Shown here: positions 26,758-35,549 of the stretch, piece after piece
Numbering within the stretch: the first letter of the stretch is position 1
Layout: every line of letters starts with the position of its first letter
DNA from: Oscillatoria sp. FACHB-1407
Lineage (GTDB): Bacteria; Cyanobacteriota; Cyanobacteriia; Elainellales; Elainellaceae
NCBI RefSeq assembly: GCF_014697545.1
Contig: NZ_JACJSA010000001.1
Span: forward strand, 372,001 to 436,000
Direction of reading: 5' to 3'
DNA: 64,000 nucleotides
The notes under the pieces: model-generated
The model's input: the letters and a program-made list of their open reading frames with translations, nothing else
Told to the model about the DNA's origin: nothing
Database searches by the model: none
Translations under genes and position numbers: made by a program

Positions 26758-27666
26758 ATGGTGCAACTTCAACTACAACTCGATTGGAAGCCAAACGTTC
26801 AATTTGCTGGTATCTTGATCGCCCACCATCTCAACTGGTATCTCGATCATGGAATTGAACTGGCGATCGTTCCCTGGCGACCCTACCTCAATCAGGTTGA
26901 GATTCTCAAACAAGATGGAAACTGGCTCGTCAGCACCGAAGATAATCTGCTGATTCGGGGGCGAGCCATGGGGCAACCTGTAAAGGCGATCGCCACGATG
27001 ATGCAATACTCTGGTTTGGGCTGGGTTGCGCTGAAATCCTCTGGTATCCGTAGCATTCAGGATTTCGTAGGCAAGCGAGTGGGGATTCATGGAGACGGTG
27101 AAACCGGGCTGAGGATCAGTCTGGCTTACAGCGGACTTAAGGCAGATCAGGTCGAGATTGTCGAGGTGGGATACGACTATGAAGACTTGCTCCGCAAGGG
27201 TGAGTTTGATGCAACGCAGTGTCTTGTCATGGTGGAACCCTTTGAGTTAGCCGCAGCAGGGCTTGATCTTCAAGTGATGCCTGCTTACGAGTGGGGCTAT
27301 GAAGTCTATTCGCAAGTCATTGGCACGACCGATCGCCTGATTGCCGAAGAACCTGAAGCACTGCAAAAATTCTTGAAGGTGACATTTGACGGTTGGCGGT
27401 ATGCCTTTGCCAATGTGGAAGATACCGTTCAAGTGGTGATTGATCACTACCTCAAAGAATCTACACCCGACATTCAACAGCAGATGTTGAATGCTCTTAA
27501 ACCCTTGTTTGAAGGCAAGCTTGGGCTAGAAAAATTGGGTTGGATGGAAGCTTTACGGTGGGAAAAAAGTATTCATTATCTACAGTCCTATGGATTGATC
27601 GATCAACCTGTTACAACAGATGAAATGATGACGAATCAGTTTATGGAAAAGCTGTATATTCAGTGA
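26758..27666 (+). CDS. NMT1/THI5-like substrate-binding protein without signal peptide
   Basis: 302 residues. The opening LQLDWKPNVQFAGILIAHHL is the typical first strand of NMT1/THI5/SsuA-like periplasmic-binding proteins, and VGKRVGIHGDGETG (about 102-115) is the ligand-loop region. Unusually there is no signal peptide or lipobox: the domain begins at residue 2, and upstream in-frame sequence gives none. The protein may therefore be cytosolic, a sensor or a THI5-like enzyme, rather than an ABC-type receptor. It is the first gene after a predicted NtcA promoter and precedes an amino-acid-type ABC system. Ligand unknown; pyrimidine-like or sulfonate-like compounds are the family norm. Confidence 0.78.
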   Translation: MVQLQLQLDWKPNVQFAGILIAHHLNWYLDHGIELAIVPWRPYLNQVEILKQDGNWLVSTEDNLLIRGRAMGQPVKAIATMMQYSGLGWVALKSSGIRSIQDFVGKRVGIHGDGETGLRISLAYSGLKADQVEIVEVGYDYEDLLRKGEFDATQCLVMVEPFELAAAGLDLQVMPAYEWGYEVYSQVIGTTDRLIAEEPEALQKFLKVTFDGWRYAFANVEDTVQVVIDHYLKESTPDIQQQMLNALKPLFEGKLGLEKLGWMEALRWEKSIHYLQSYGLIDQPVTTDEMMTNQFMEKLYIQ

Positions 27667-27787
27667 TTTTTTTGCAGTTTTAGTGCATACGAAGTAGTTC
27701 TCTGAGAGATGTCATTGAGCGATTGTTTGGTTACTAGCGTGTACGGTTCATCTAATTTAATCCTTTGATCTGGATAAGGAGTGTTGC

Positions 27788-28702
27788 ATGAAAGAGTTCG
27801 ACAAGATGCCACAAGAAATCAGCCGCTTGAGCCGTCGTCGGTTTGTTAAATATGGGGCGATCGCCCTTGGAACGGGGATTTTGACTGCCTGTAGCCGTTC
27901 GACTAGTGAGTCCACTGCGCCTGCTTCATCTGAAAGCCCTGCCGCAAGTGGAGGGATCCTGGCAACGATTAAAGAGCGAGGTTATTTCACCTACGGTTTA
28001 GAGGCGGGTTATCGTCCCTTTGAGTTTTACGATGAAAACAACGAGTTGGTCGGGTATGACATCGATCTAGCAATGGAGTTGGGCAAACGCTGGGGAGTTG
28101 AGAGTCGTCCCACACCAACCAACTGGCCTACGGTGATTCAAACCCTCTACAACGGTGGATTCGACTTCATCCTGGGCGGCATGACCGCAACCGCAGAACG
28201 CTATGAGCGCGTCAATTTTTCAGTGCCCTACATGGATGCCAGTTCCGGTTTGTTGATTCGCAGTGGCGAAGGCATTGCTGCTCGCGAAGACCTGAATGGC
28301 AGAGTGGTTGGCACGAAAGCAGGAACTCCCTCGATTGACCAACTCACCATCACCGAAAAAGAGCTAAACATCAAGTATCGGGAGCCGATTAAAACCTTCG
28401 CCGATGATACTGCTGGGTTAGAGGCACTACGAAGCAAGCGAATTGATGCCTACGCCAGTTCCATCGTCAGCATGTTGGAGTTTGCCAAGGTCAATCCTGG
28501 GTTTGAGGTGATCCCCTTCCAATCAGAAAGTTGGGCAGCAGAATACACCTGTGCCGCTTTCCGCAAAGAGGATGAAGACCTGCGGACTGCGTTTAATGAC
28601 GCGATCGCCGCCATGAAACAGGATGGAACGCTGTACACACTGCAAATGAAGTGGTTCCAGCAAGAGTTCAAAAACTTGCCTGATACCCCACCAACCTGGT
28701 AA
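27788..28702 (+). CDS. Polar amino-acid-type ABC transporter, lipoprotein binding protein
   Basis: 304 residues. Twin-arginine export signal SRRRFVKYGAIALG followed by a lipobox ending LTAC (Cys near 36), then a Ser/Ala/Pro-rich linker: a Tat-exported lipoprotein. The solute-binding domain (about 60-300) has YRPFEFYDENNELVGYDIDL, GGFDFILGGMTATAER and GTKAGTPSID, family-3 features for amino acids and related amines. AAGGAG at 27776-27781 precedes the ATG. It is followed at once by two permeases and an ATPase. A partial resemblance in the leader to the 3' half of a TPP riboswitch is judged fortuitous. Confidence 0.9.
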   Translation: MKEFDKMPQEISRLSRRRFVKYGAIALGTGILTACSRSTSESTAPASSESPAASGGILATIKERGYFTYGLEAGYRPFEFYDENNELVGYDIDLAMELGKRWGVESRPTPTNWPTVIQTLYNGGFDFILGGMTATAERYERVNFSVPYMDASSGLLIRSGEGIAAREDLNGRVVGTKAGTPSIDQLTITEKELNIKYREPIKTFADDTAGLEALRSKRIDAYASSIVSMLEFAKVNPGFEVIPFQSESWAAEYTCAAFRKEDEDLRTAFNDAIAAMKQDGTLYTLQMKWFQQEFKNLPDTPPTW

Positions 28703-28750
28703 ACAGAGGTCATCGCATACTCCATCCCCCTTGCGTGAAGCCATCCGCCT

Positions 28751-29458
28751 ATGGACATCCCGTTCATGCTTGAAATCCTGCCTCGGCTGTTGCCTGCGCT
28801 AGGTACCACGCTGGTTGTCAGTTTGCTGTCACTGGCGATTGGTATGGTGTTGGGCATCAGCCTGGGCATGGTGCGGGTGCTAAGCCAATCGGCAAAACCC
28901 ATTCGATGGTTGATCGATGCCTATGTCTGGTTTGTGCGGGGCACCCCCATCATCATCCAAATTTACATTGCCTACTTTTTTCTGCCCATGTTGGGGTTGA
29001 AGTGGAATGTGTTTTGGATCGGGGTTGTGGCGTTGGTGTTTAACTCGGTGGGCTATCAGGTTGAGATTGTCAGAGGGGCGATCGCCTCTGTGGATCAGGG
29101 GCAACTCCAGTCCGCTGCTGCCATTGGTATGACACCCCGAATGGCGATGCTGTGGGTTGTGTTGCCTCAAGCGACTCGTCGCATGATTCCGCCATTAACC
29201 AACGAACTCGCCAATCTAATTAAGGCATCTTCGGTGCTGTCGGTGATCTCGTTGTTTGAGCTAACCAAGGCAGGAGATGCTATCATCGCCTCAACATTTA
29301 AGTTCGCTGAAGTGCTGCTGTTGCAATCCATTTTGTATTTTGCGGTGATTCAACTATTGTCATGGAGCGCAGTTTATCTGGAGCAACGTGTGTTTAATTA
29401 TGGCAATGGCCTGATGGTTAATCCTGTTTCTGGCACTGCCAATCCGCCTGCCATTTAG
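28751..29458 (+). CDS. Polar amino-acid-type ABC transporter permease
   Basis: 235 residues with about five transmembrane segments. The cytoplasmic coupling loop reads QLQSAAAIGMTPRMAMLWVV-LPQA, the EAA-loop pattern of HisM/GlnP-type permeases, and YVWFVRGTPIIIQIYI is the conserved early block of the family. Second gene of the transport set, 48 nt after the binding protein. It would pair with the second permease of the operon in the plasma membrane. An internal Met at 28766 is an alternative start. Confidence 0.9.
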   Translation: MDIPFMLEILPRLLPALGTTLVVSLLSLAIGMVLGISLGMVRVLSQSAKPIRWLIDAYVWFVRGTPIIIQIYIAYFFLPMLGLKWNVFWIGVVALVFNSVGYQVEIVRGAIASVDQGQLQSAAAIGMTPRMAMLWVVLPQATRRMIPPLTNELANLIKASSVLSVISLFELTKAGDAIIASTFKFAEVLLLQSILYFAVIQLLSWSAVYLEQRVFNYGNGLMVNPVSGTANPPAI

Positions 29459-29487
29459 GTTTGCAAGCCCTACTTCCTTAAGTTGCT

Positions 29488-30246
29488 ATGCTGCTAAAGA
29501 TCGAAAATCTCTGCAAGTATTACGGCAAAACGGTGGCCCTCAGCGACGCCAATTTAGAGGTCAAGGCAGGGGAGCATGTCGTTTTGATTGGGGCGTCAGG
29601 TTCGGGAAAAAGTACGTTGTTGCGATGCATCAACTATCTCGAAACGCCAGACAGCGGCAGCGTTTGGTTAGATGGGCAATACATTGGAGGGCAGTTTTCA
29701 CCCAATGGGCAATGGATACCCGATTCGGCTCAACAACTAGCCCGAAAACGGCAGCAGATTGGCATGGTGTTTCAGGGGTTTCACCTGTTTTCTCACTTGA
29801 GTGCTCTGGATAATGTGGCGATCGGACCTCACAAGGTGCTGGGTAAACCCAAATCGGTTTGTCGGGAGTTGGGGCGTTATCTGCTCGATAAGGTGCATCT
29901 GGGGCATCGGGTGAACCAGTACCCCTGGCAGCTTTCAGGCGGAGAACAACAGCGAGTGGCGATCGCCCGTGCCCTGGCAATGAACCCCAAACTGATGCTG
30001 TTTGATGAACCAACGTCTGCGCTTGATCCCCGACTGACCCATGAAGTGCTTCAAGTGATGCAGGAACTGGCGGATGAGGGCATGACGATGCTGATCGTGA
30101 CTCACGAGATGCGTTTCGCCCAAAAAGTTGCCCATCGAGTTATCTTTTTGGAGCACGGCAGAATTGTGGAAGCAGGCTCTACAGAGGCGATCTTCAATCG
30201 TCCGCAGCGTGAGGAAACGCGCCGATTTCTCAGCTATGTGTTGTGA
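29488..30246 (+). CDS. Polar amino-acid-type ABC transporter ATP-binding protein
   Basis: 252 residues. Walker [10 protein letters not shown] (about 34-42), Q-loop [11 protein letters not shown], signature [15 protein letters not shown], Walker [14 protein letters not shown] and H-loop VTHEMRFA are all intact; the order and the [10 protein letters not shown] segment place it with GlnQ/HisP. A 13-residue insertion near [12 protein letters not shown] lies before the Q-loop. It energises uptake by the two permeases flanking it; its stop codon is directly followed by the ATG of the second permease, so they are translationally coupled. Confidence 0.93.
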   Translation: MLLKIENLCKYYGKTVALSDANLEVKAGEHVVLIGASGSGKSTLLRCINYLETPDSGSVWLDGQYIGGQFSPNGQWIPDSAQQLARKRQQIGMVFQGFHLFSHLSALDNVAIGPHKVLGKPKSVCRELGRYLLDKVHLGHRVNQYPWQLSGGEQQRVAIARALAMNPKLMLFDEPTSALDPRLTHEVLQVMQELADEGMTMLIVTHEMRFAQKVAHRVIFLEHGRIVEAGSTEAIFNRPQREETRRFLSYVL

Positions 30247-30963
30247 ATGATGATTATGCTGCTGCCCTTTCCCCTCCTCGCCCTCGACATTAATTTCATG
30301 GTGCAAATTGTGCCTGACTTGTTGCGGGCAACGTGGATCACCATTCAAATCAGCGTTCTTGCCGTTCTCTTTGGAATCGTCGCAGGAGTGACCTTAGGAG
30401 GGTTACGGGTTATTGGTCATCCCATTCTCAAAACGCTGATTCAGTGGTTTGTGAACTACGTGCGTGGGGTTCCACCGCTCCTGCACATTGCCTTTATTTA
30501 CTTCGCGTTACCGAGTTTTAACATCACACTGAATGAGTTTTGGACAGGAGTTGTCGCGCTTACTGTGATTGCTACTGGGTACGAAGTTGAGATTGTTCGA
30601 GCCGCATTGGAATCACTCGATCGCGGTCAACGCGAAGCGGCTCTGTCCATTGGTATGGATGAGCGCACCGCCCTATTCAATATCTTGTTACCACAAGCAG
30701 CAAAGCGGATGATTCCAGCGTTAACCAACGAACTGGCTAATGTAGTGAAGACTTCATCGTTACTATCGGTTATTGCGGTGAATGAACTAACGCAGATTGG
30801 CAATGCACTGATCTTTCAACATTTTGTGTTTGCTGAGGTGCTCATTGAAGTATCTATCTTATACTTGATTTTGATTGGTGTATTAACATGGATTTCCTCT
30901 CACTTTGAAAATCATGTCTTTGATTTTGGTACACTAGCCCGGAGTCGTCAGTCTGTTCGTTAA
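30247..30963 (+). CDS. Polar amino-acid-type ABC transporter permease
   Basis: 238 residues, about five transmembrane segments. The coupling loop QREAALSIGMDERTALFNI followed by LLPQAAKRMIP and the block VNYVRGVPPLLHIAFIY mark it as a HisM-type permease, clearly paralogous to the first permease of the operon. Start ATG immediately follows the ATPase stop codon. Having two distinct permeases suggests a heterodimeric channel. Substrate is unknown but belongs to the amino acid, opine or small amine range. Confidence 0.9.
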   Translation: MMIMLLPFPLLALDINFMVQIVPDLLRATWITIQISVLAVLFGIVAGVTLGGLRVIGHPILKTLIQWFVNYVRGVPPLLHIAFIYFALPSFNITLNEFWTGVVALTVIATGYEVEIVRAALESLDRGQREAALSIGMDERTALFNILLPQAAKRMIPALTNELANVVKTSSLLSVIAVNELTQIGNALIFQHFVFAEVLIEVSILYLILIGVLTWISSHFENHVFDFGTLARSRQSVR

Positions 30964-31061
30964 TCTGTTTCAGACTTCTCGTGCATCTCTACACATCGCA
31001 CTTTTCTACAATGATTCGTTTTCACTAAACTGCTTTCCACCCTCCCAGTTTCTCTAATCGA

Positions 31062-31733
31062 ATGCCGCTGCCAGAGTTAACCGACAACATGGACTACAGC
31101 CTGACTGAACGAGTGTTTCACTCCCTCAGGCAAGGCATCCTATCGCTCACCATCAAGCCGAGGGAATACCTGGTGATTGGTGATATTGCTCGCGAATATG
31201 GAGTGAGTCGAACTCCCGTTCGAGAAGCATTGATTATGTTAGAGCGGGAGGGGTGGCTAGAAAATGATGGACGACGAGGAGCCAAGGTCAAAGTGCCTTC
31301 AGCCGACTCGATTTTAGAAGTCATTGAAGTGCAGGCAGCACTGGAATCTTATGTTGTGCGGCGGGCTGCTTCACTGCTCAACTCTGAGGATTTTGATGCG
31401 ATGAAGGAGTTGCTGGATCAAGCGGAAAAAGCGATCGCCAACAACGAACTCGAACAAGCCAGACTTCTCGGAGAATCCTTTCATCAATACCTGGCAAACA
31501 AGCTCAAAAATCGCAGGTTGCGTGCCCAAATTGAGCAGTTACAGGAACATGTCGATCGCATCCGTCCCTTGATCTGGCATCACGCTATTGTTCCTGTTGA
31601 AATCTCTGCAAAACAACACCTTGAAATCTTTAATGCTTTGAAGGTAGGAGATGCCGTTAAAGCAGAAGATTTAATGTTTCACCACACCACCTGGTTTGAG
31701 CAAAAATTAGCTGCCATTCTGAAGGAATTGTAG
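31062..31733 (+). CDS. GntR/FadR-family transcriptional regulator (FCD type)
   Basis: 223 residues. Winged helix domain (about 10-78) with LRQGILSLTIKPREYLVIGD and YGVSRTPVREALIMLEREGW, the signature of the GntR family; the C-terminal all-helical FCD ligand domain (about 88-215) has the metal-binding spacing ESFHQYLA, HHAIVPVEISAKQHLEIFNAL and MFHHTTW. It sits between the two ABC systems, so it probably senses a substrate or breakdown product of one of them and represses or activates the adjacent operons. An in-frame ATG at 31089 is an alternative start. The inverted repeat at 32046-32100 is a possible target. Confidence 0.9.
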   Translation: MPLPELTDNMDYSLTERVFHSLRQGILSLTIKPREYLVIGDIAREYGVSRTPVREALIMLEREGWLENDGRRGAKVKVPSADSILEVIEVQAALESYVVRRAASLLNSEDFDAMKELLDQAEKAIANNELEQARLLGESFHQYLANKLKNRRLRAQIEQLQEHVDRIRPLIWHHAIVPVEISAKQHLEIFNALKVGDAVKAEDLMFHHTTWFEQKLAAILKEL

Positions 31734-31949
31734 GGATTCTAAGCGATCGAAACTCCTGGCTAGACTCAATTAATTGAATTTTATTCTGTTGATATTAGAG
31801 CCAATTTATAAGAGCAATCTTAATCTCTAAAATATCGGCTATTGCTTAATCCTCTTGGGTTGGGCACTTGGCGAATGTATTCATAGCTATTAAAAGGAAG
31901 CCCGCCTTAGAACTATCGGAAATCAAAGGTTTAAAGATCCAATAAAATC

Positions 31950-31989
31950 GTAGTCTCAGATACAGAGTTTTCTCGTAGTTTTTTACAGT
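31950..31989 (+). promoter_or_regulatory. Predicted NtcA-activated promoter of the PotABCD-like operon
   Basis: GTA-GTCTCAGA-TAC matches the NtcA consensus exactly, and TACAGT (TAN3T) begins 20 nt after it, the same gap as at the promoter upstream of the first ABC operon. The start site would lie near 31996, leaving a ~225-nt leader before the binding-protein ATG. The gene-free stretch 31734-32220 is otherwise AT-rich, with an inverted repeat near its right end. Confidence 0.65.
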
Positions 31990-32045
31990 ATATCTATAAA
32001 TATATTTTTGTTTTCACTTCAACTTTTGTTCTCGTTAGATATTTG

Positions 32046-32100
32046 CCAATCAATCATCTTTTTAGCTTGAAGTTCTAGATTGCAGTCCTAGATTGATTGG
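32046..32100. promoter_or_regulatory. Inverted repeat in the leader of the PotABCD-like operon
   Basis: CCAATCAATC and GATTGATTGG are perfect 10-base arms separated by 35 nt, downstream of the predicted start site. They could form a long stem in the leader RNA or be a two-site operator for the GntR regulator encoded just upstream. No attenuator T-run is present. Confidence 0.4.
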
Positions 32101-32220
32101 TATTTTTCACCTTTATCACAACCTCCATTACGACCCAATGGATCTCTAAAATCGTTCCTCAATCGTCTAATTGATGTTGCCTATTTTTCTCAGCAATTCT
32201 CTGTTTTATAGGAGTCATCT

Positions 32221-33393
32221 ATGAACAATTTCAAACCGCCCCATCCTAATTTCAGGACTGTCTACTCTGGCATTAGTCGCCGTAAATTTATCAAATATGG
32301 AGCACTGGCACTGGGAACTGGGGCGATCGCCAGTTGCAGTGGTGCCCCTTCAGAGACAACATCTGTTTCTCCTTCTGCTTCAGCCTCTCCAGCAGAGGAA
32401 AAAATCCTCAATGTTCTGGCATTCTCAGGGTATGAGGAACCTGGAATGTTGGAACCGTTTGAAGCCGCGACAGGCATTAAGGTGAATCTCAAGATTCACG
32501 ATGGGTCTGATGACGAAATGATTGCGCTGATCAAAACTTCCCCTGCTGGCACCTGGGATATCATGACTCCCACGAGTGCCTACATCCCTGCGTTAGCCAA
32601 AGAGGGGGTTTTGATGGAGTTGAATCCGTCGGACTATCCCCTTGATAGCTACCTGCCTCCGTTTGATCAGTGGTCTACCTGCTTTGAAGGTGGCAAGATG
32701 TATGGGTTGCTCAATCGCTTCGGCTACTATGGCATCACTTATGATTCCACAAAGCTCCAAGCCTCCGAAGTGGAGTCACTGGATGTGTTGATGGATCCTA
32801 AACTGCAAGGAAAGATTGCTCTGTTTGACTGGTTTTTGCCAAATATGGGAGTTGTCGCTAAGTGGTTGGGCTTTAATCCTCCCTATCAACTCACAGCAGA
32901 TCAACTGGCGCAAGTTAAGGAGAAGTTGTTTGCCCTGCGTCCTCAAGTGGGCTTGATTGGCAGCACTGCCCAAACGACTCAGGCATTGGCATCGGGTGAC
33001 TTTTGGGTGGCGATCGCCGGAGAGTTCATTCAGGCGGGTCTGGCAGTCGAAGGCAAGCCGTTTTTGGCAAGTGTTCCAAAAGAAGGGGGAGTCACCTGGG
33101 ATCAGGCGGTGATCGTGCTGGGCAATAGCCCTCGTCCTCAAAATGCCGTGAAGTTCTTGCAGTACGTTGCTGGAGCAGAATTTCAGGCAAAACTGGCAGT
33201 GGCTCGGACTTACTACAGCATGGTGCCCAATCAAGATGCGGCGGCTCTGCTGACAAACGATCAACGCAAGCTGCTGAATCTGGAAGATGTGACTAACTTC
33301 CAGCAGAAATTCCTGGCAAATCTCTCACCCAGAGAGCGTCCGGACAACATTGATGAATGGTCAGCCATTTGGGAGGAGTTCAAGAGCTTGTAG
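32221..33393 (+). CDS. PotD-like extracellular solute-binding lipoprotein
   Basis: 390 residues. Twin-arginine motif SRRKFIKYGALALG followed by a lipobox ending IASC (Cys near 40) and a Ser/Ala/Pro linker: a Tat-exported lipoprotein, like the binding protein of the first operon. Domain features of family-1 binding proteins for polyamines and related cations: LNVLAFSGYEEPGMLEPFEA, GTWDIMTPTSAYIPALAKEG and WDQAVIVLGNSPRPQNAVKF. AGGAG lies seven nt before the ATG. It is the first gene of a complete importer, with ATPase and two permeases following. Substrate class (polyamine, putrescine-like or another nitrogen compound) is inferred. Confidence 0.9.
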   Translation: MNNFKPPHPNFRTVYSGISRRKFIKYGALALGTGAIASCSGAPSETTSVSPSASASPAEEKILNVLAFSGYEEPGMLEPFEAATGIKVNLKIHDGSDDEMIALIKTSPAGTWDIMTPTSAYIPALAKEGVLMELNPSDYPLDSYLPPFDQWSTCFEGGKMYGLLNRFGYYGITYDSTKLQASEVESLDVLMDPKLQGKIALFDWFLPNMGVVAKWLGFNPPYQLTADQLAQVKEKLFALRPQVGLIGSTAQTTQALASGDFWVAIAGEFIQAGLAVEGKPFLASVPKEGGVTWDQAVIVLGNSPRPQNAVKFLQYVAGAEFQAKLAVARTYYSMVPNQDAAALLTNDQRKLLNLEDVTNFQQKFLANLSPRERPDNIDEWSAIWEEFKSL

Positions 33394-33487
33394 GTTAGTT
33401 CTAACCCATTTCATTGGGGTTTCATCACTAGCTCTGAATCATTTGAGGGCAAGCCATTGGAAAAGCGGCAAGGTTGAAGTAGGGCTA

Positions 33488-34600
33488 ATGACAGACGCTG
33501 ATTATATTGTTGAGCTACAAAACGTCACCAAACAATTTGGGAGTGGGTTTACCGCAGTTCAACAGCTTTCGTTGCAGATTCGACGGGGTGAATTTCTTAC
33601 CCTATTAGGTGCGTCGGGATGTGGCAAAACCACCACATTACGGATGATCGGGGGGTTAGAAACCGTCTCCAGTGGAGCCATTTACATCGATGGGCGGGAG
33701 GTGACACACACGCCTCCCTACGATCGCCACGTTAGTTTGGTGTTTCAAGACTACGCACTGTTTCCACACTTGACGGTGGAGGAAAACATTGCGTTTGGTT
33801 TGAAGATGCGAGGCATATCCCGCACTCAACGGTTGCTTCAGGCGCGTGACATGTTGGAGTTTGTACAACTACCTCACGTGGCAAAGCGCAAGCCCCATCA
33901 AATTTCTGGAGGGCAGCGACAACGAGTTGCACTGGCGCGATCGCTCGTGTTGCAACCGACCGTGTTGTTGCTGGATGAACCTCTGGGAGCATTGGATGCT
34001 GAATTGCGGCGACAGATGCAGCTTGAGCTAAAACGAATTCAAACGCAGGTGGGAATTACCTTCATTTACGTCACCCACGATCAGCAGGAGGCGTTGACGA
34101 TGAGCGATCGCATTGTCGTCATGCGGCATGGCAAGATTGAACAAATGGGCACTCCGCAGGAGATTTACGACCGCCCTCAAACGCCATTTGTGGCTCAGTT
34201 TATGGGGCAGTGCAATCTGCGCTACGCTCAGGTGATCAGTTTTGATCAGACAACCGTTTCGGTTCTCGATCCGGTGTTTGGCCCACTTCGAGTGCGACGC
34301 GATCGCACCGTTCCCCTATCTCCCCAACAAAGCGTCGTTGTCATGATTCGCCCTGAACGGATGCACATCAGTTTGCAGCGACCACCTCAGATCAACAGTG
34401 TTCAAGGCATCCTCAACGCTCAAATCTACGCAGGGTCAGTGACCCGGTTCGTTGTGCAGGTCGATCACGACGAGATCATCGTTGAGTCGGCCATGCGATC
34501 GCCCCTGGAGGTGGGTAGCCCGGTTTACATTGGTTGGGACGTTGATGATGCGATCGCCCTGTCAGACGGTCATTCTACTCCGGCATTGAGTTATGTCTAA
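33488..34600 (+). CDS. PotA-like ABC transporter ATP-binding protein
   Basis: 370 residues from ATG 33488 (MTDADYIVELQNV); the open frame extends upstream over the end of the binding-protein gene, but that part is not conserved in character. Walker A GASGCGKTT, Q-loop LVFQDYALFPH, signature ISGGQRQRVALARSL, Walker B VLLLDEPLGALD and H-loop VTHDQQEA are all present. The C-terminal ~120 residues form a TOBE-type regulatory domain as in PotA and MalK-like ATPases. Its end overlaps the first permease by eight nt, so the two are translationally coupled. It powers import of the substrate captured by the upstream lipoprotein. Confidence 0.92.
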   Translation: MTDADYIVELQNVTKQFGSGFTAVQQLSLQIRRGEFLTLLGASGCGKTTTLRMIGGLETVSSGAIYIDGREVTHTPPYDRHVSLVFQDYALFPHLTVEENIAFGLKMRGISRTQRLLQARDMLEFVQLPHVAKRKPHQISGGQRQRVALARSLVLQPTVLLLDEPLGALDAELRRQMQLELKRIQTQVGITFIYVTHDQQEALTMSDRIVVMRHGKIEQMGTPQEIYDRPQTPFVAQFMGQCNLRYAQVISFDQTTVSVLDPVFGPLRVRRDRTVPLSPQQSVVVMIRPERMHISLQRPPQINSVQGILNAQIYAGSVTRFVVQVDHDEIIVESAMRSPLEVGSPVYIGWDVDDAIALSDGHSTPALSYV

Positions 34601-35510
34601 TCTCTCCCTCAGGGCAAGTCGTTACAGTGGACAGCAGCAAGGCTATTCCTGGCATTCCGTCTTTGCCGGACTGGGAATCGTTCCAGTCGTGGCGTATTTG
34701 CTGCTGTTTTATCTGGTGCCGTTGGTCTATCTGTTGGCTGCCAGCTTTCGAGTGGCGACTGGGTCGGGCATCGAGTTTGCCCCTGGCTGGACATGGCAAA
34801 ACTATCAGGAGATCCTGAGCAATCAAGCGGCTTGGGTAACGTATGGGCGATCGCTTGGTATTTCCTTTGCCACCGTCGGGTTATCCATCCTGTGTGCTTA
34901 TCCAGTGGCGTACACCCTTGTCTTTGTTTTGCCCAAACGCTACCGACAGACGGCTCTGTTGCTGGTGATAGCTCCCTTTTGGACAAGCTTTGTCGTGCGT
35001 GCCTTCGCATGGCAGTTACTCCTCGCAGATAGTGGATTGTTCAATCGGATTCTCACTGCTCTGTCGCTGCCGGGAGTCGAGATTCTTTACACCCACATAG
35101 CTACAGTTTTGGGCTTTACCGTTTTTGGCACGATGTTGATCACCCTCAATCTCTGTGCCGTCATGGAAGCCATCTCTCCCAATCTGTTAGCTGCCTCAGC
35201 TGACTTAGGGGCAAAACGCTGGCACACGTTTACAGACGTGATTTTTCCTCTGTCTACCCCCGGTTTACTCATCGGCAGCGTGTTGCTGTTCATTTTTGTG
35301 TTTGGCGATTATGTCGTGCCAACGCTGTTGGGTGGAGGCATTCGCACCGTTTTAGCACAAGCGATGGTTGGAGCAATCACCACCCATTTCAACATCCCAC
35401 GAGCAGCGACCTATGCCACGATAATGCTGATCACGATTCTCGCCATCACCTTACCAGTACTGAGCTTAGCCGGACGGGGACTTAATTCTAAAGACTCATA
35501 TCGCAACTAA
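34593..35510 (+). CDS. PotB-like ABC transporter permease
   Basis: 305 residues with six predicted membrane segments. The coupling loop ASADLGAKRWHTFTDVIFPL is the EAA loop of spermidine/putrescine-type permeases. AFAWQLLLADSGLFN in the middle is typical of PotB. Overlaps the ATPase gene and is followed after 39 nt by the second permease. It forms half of the membrane channel. Confidence 0.92.
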   Translation: MSNLSLRASRYSGQQQGYSWHSVFAGLGIVPVVAYLLLFYLVPLVYLLAASFRVATGSGIEFAPGWTWQNYQEILSNQAAWVTYGRSLGISFATVGLSILCAYPVAYTLVFVLPKRYRQTALLLVIAPFWTSFVVRAFAWQLLLADSGLFNRILTALSLPGVEILYTHIATVLGFTVFGTMLITLNLCAVMEAISPNLLAASADLGAKRWHTFTDVIFPLSTPGLLIGSVLLFIFVFGDYVVPTLLGGGIRTVLAQAMVGAITTHFNIPRAATYATIMLITILAITLPVLSLAGRGLNSKDSYRN

Positions 35511-35549
35511 AGGATTGGATAACAGTTACAGCAAATCAGGGAGAGTCAC

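Noticed and set aside
27690-27787. TPP riboswitch before the amino-acid-type binding protein
   Set aside because: CTGAGAGA and TTTGATCTGGATAA resemble parts of the THI box, but the GGGGTGC and ACCC-GAACCTGA pairing segments and the final AGCGTAGGGA are absent, and AAGGAG is simply the ribosome site.
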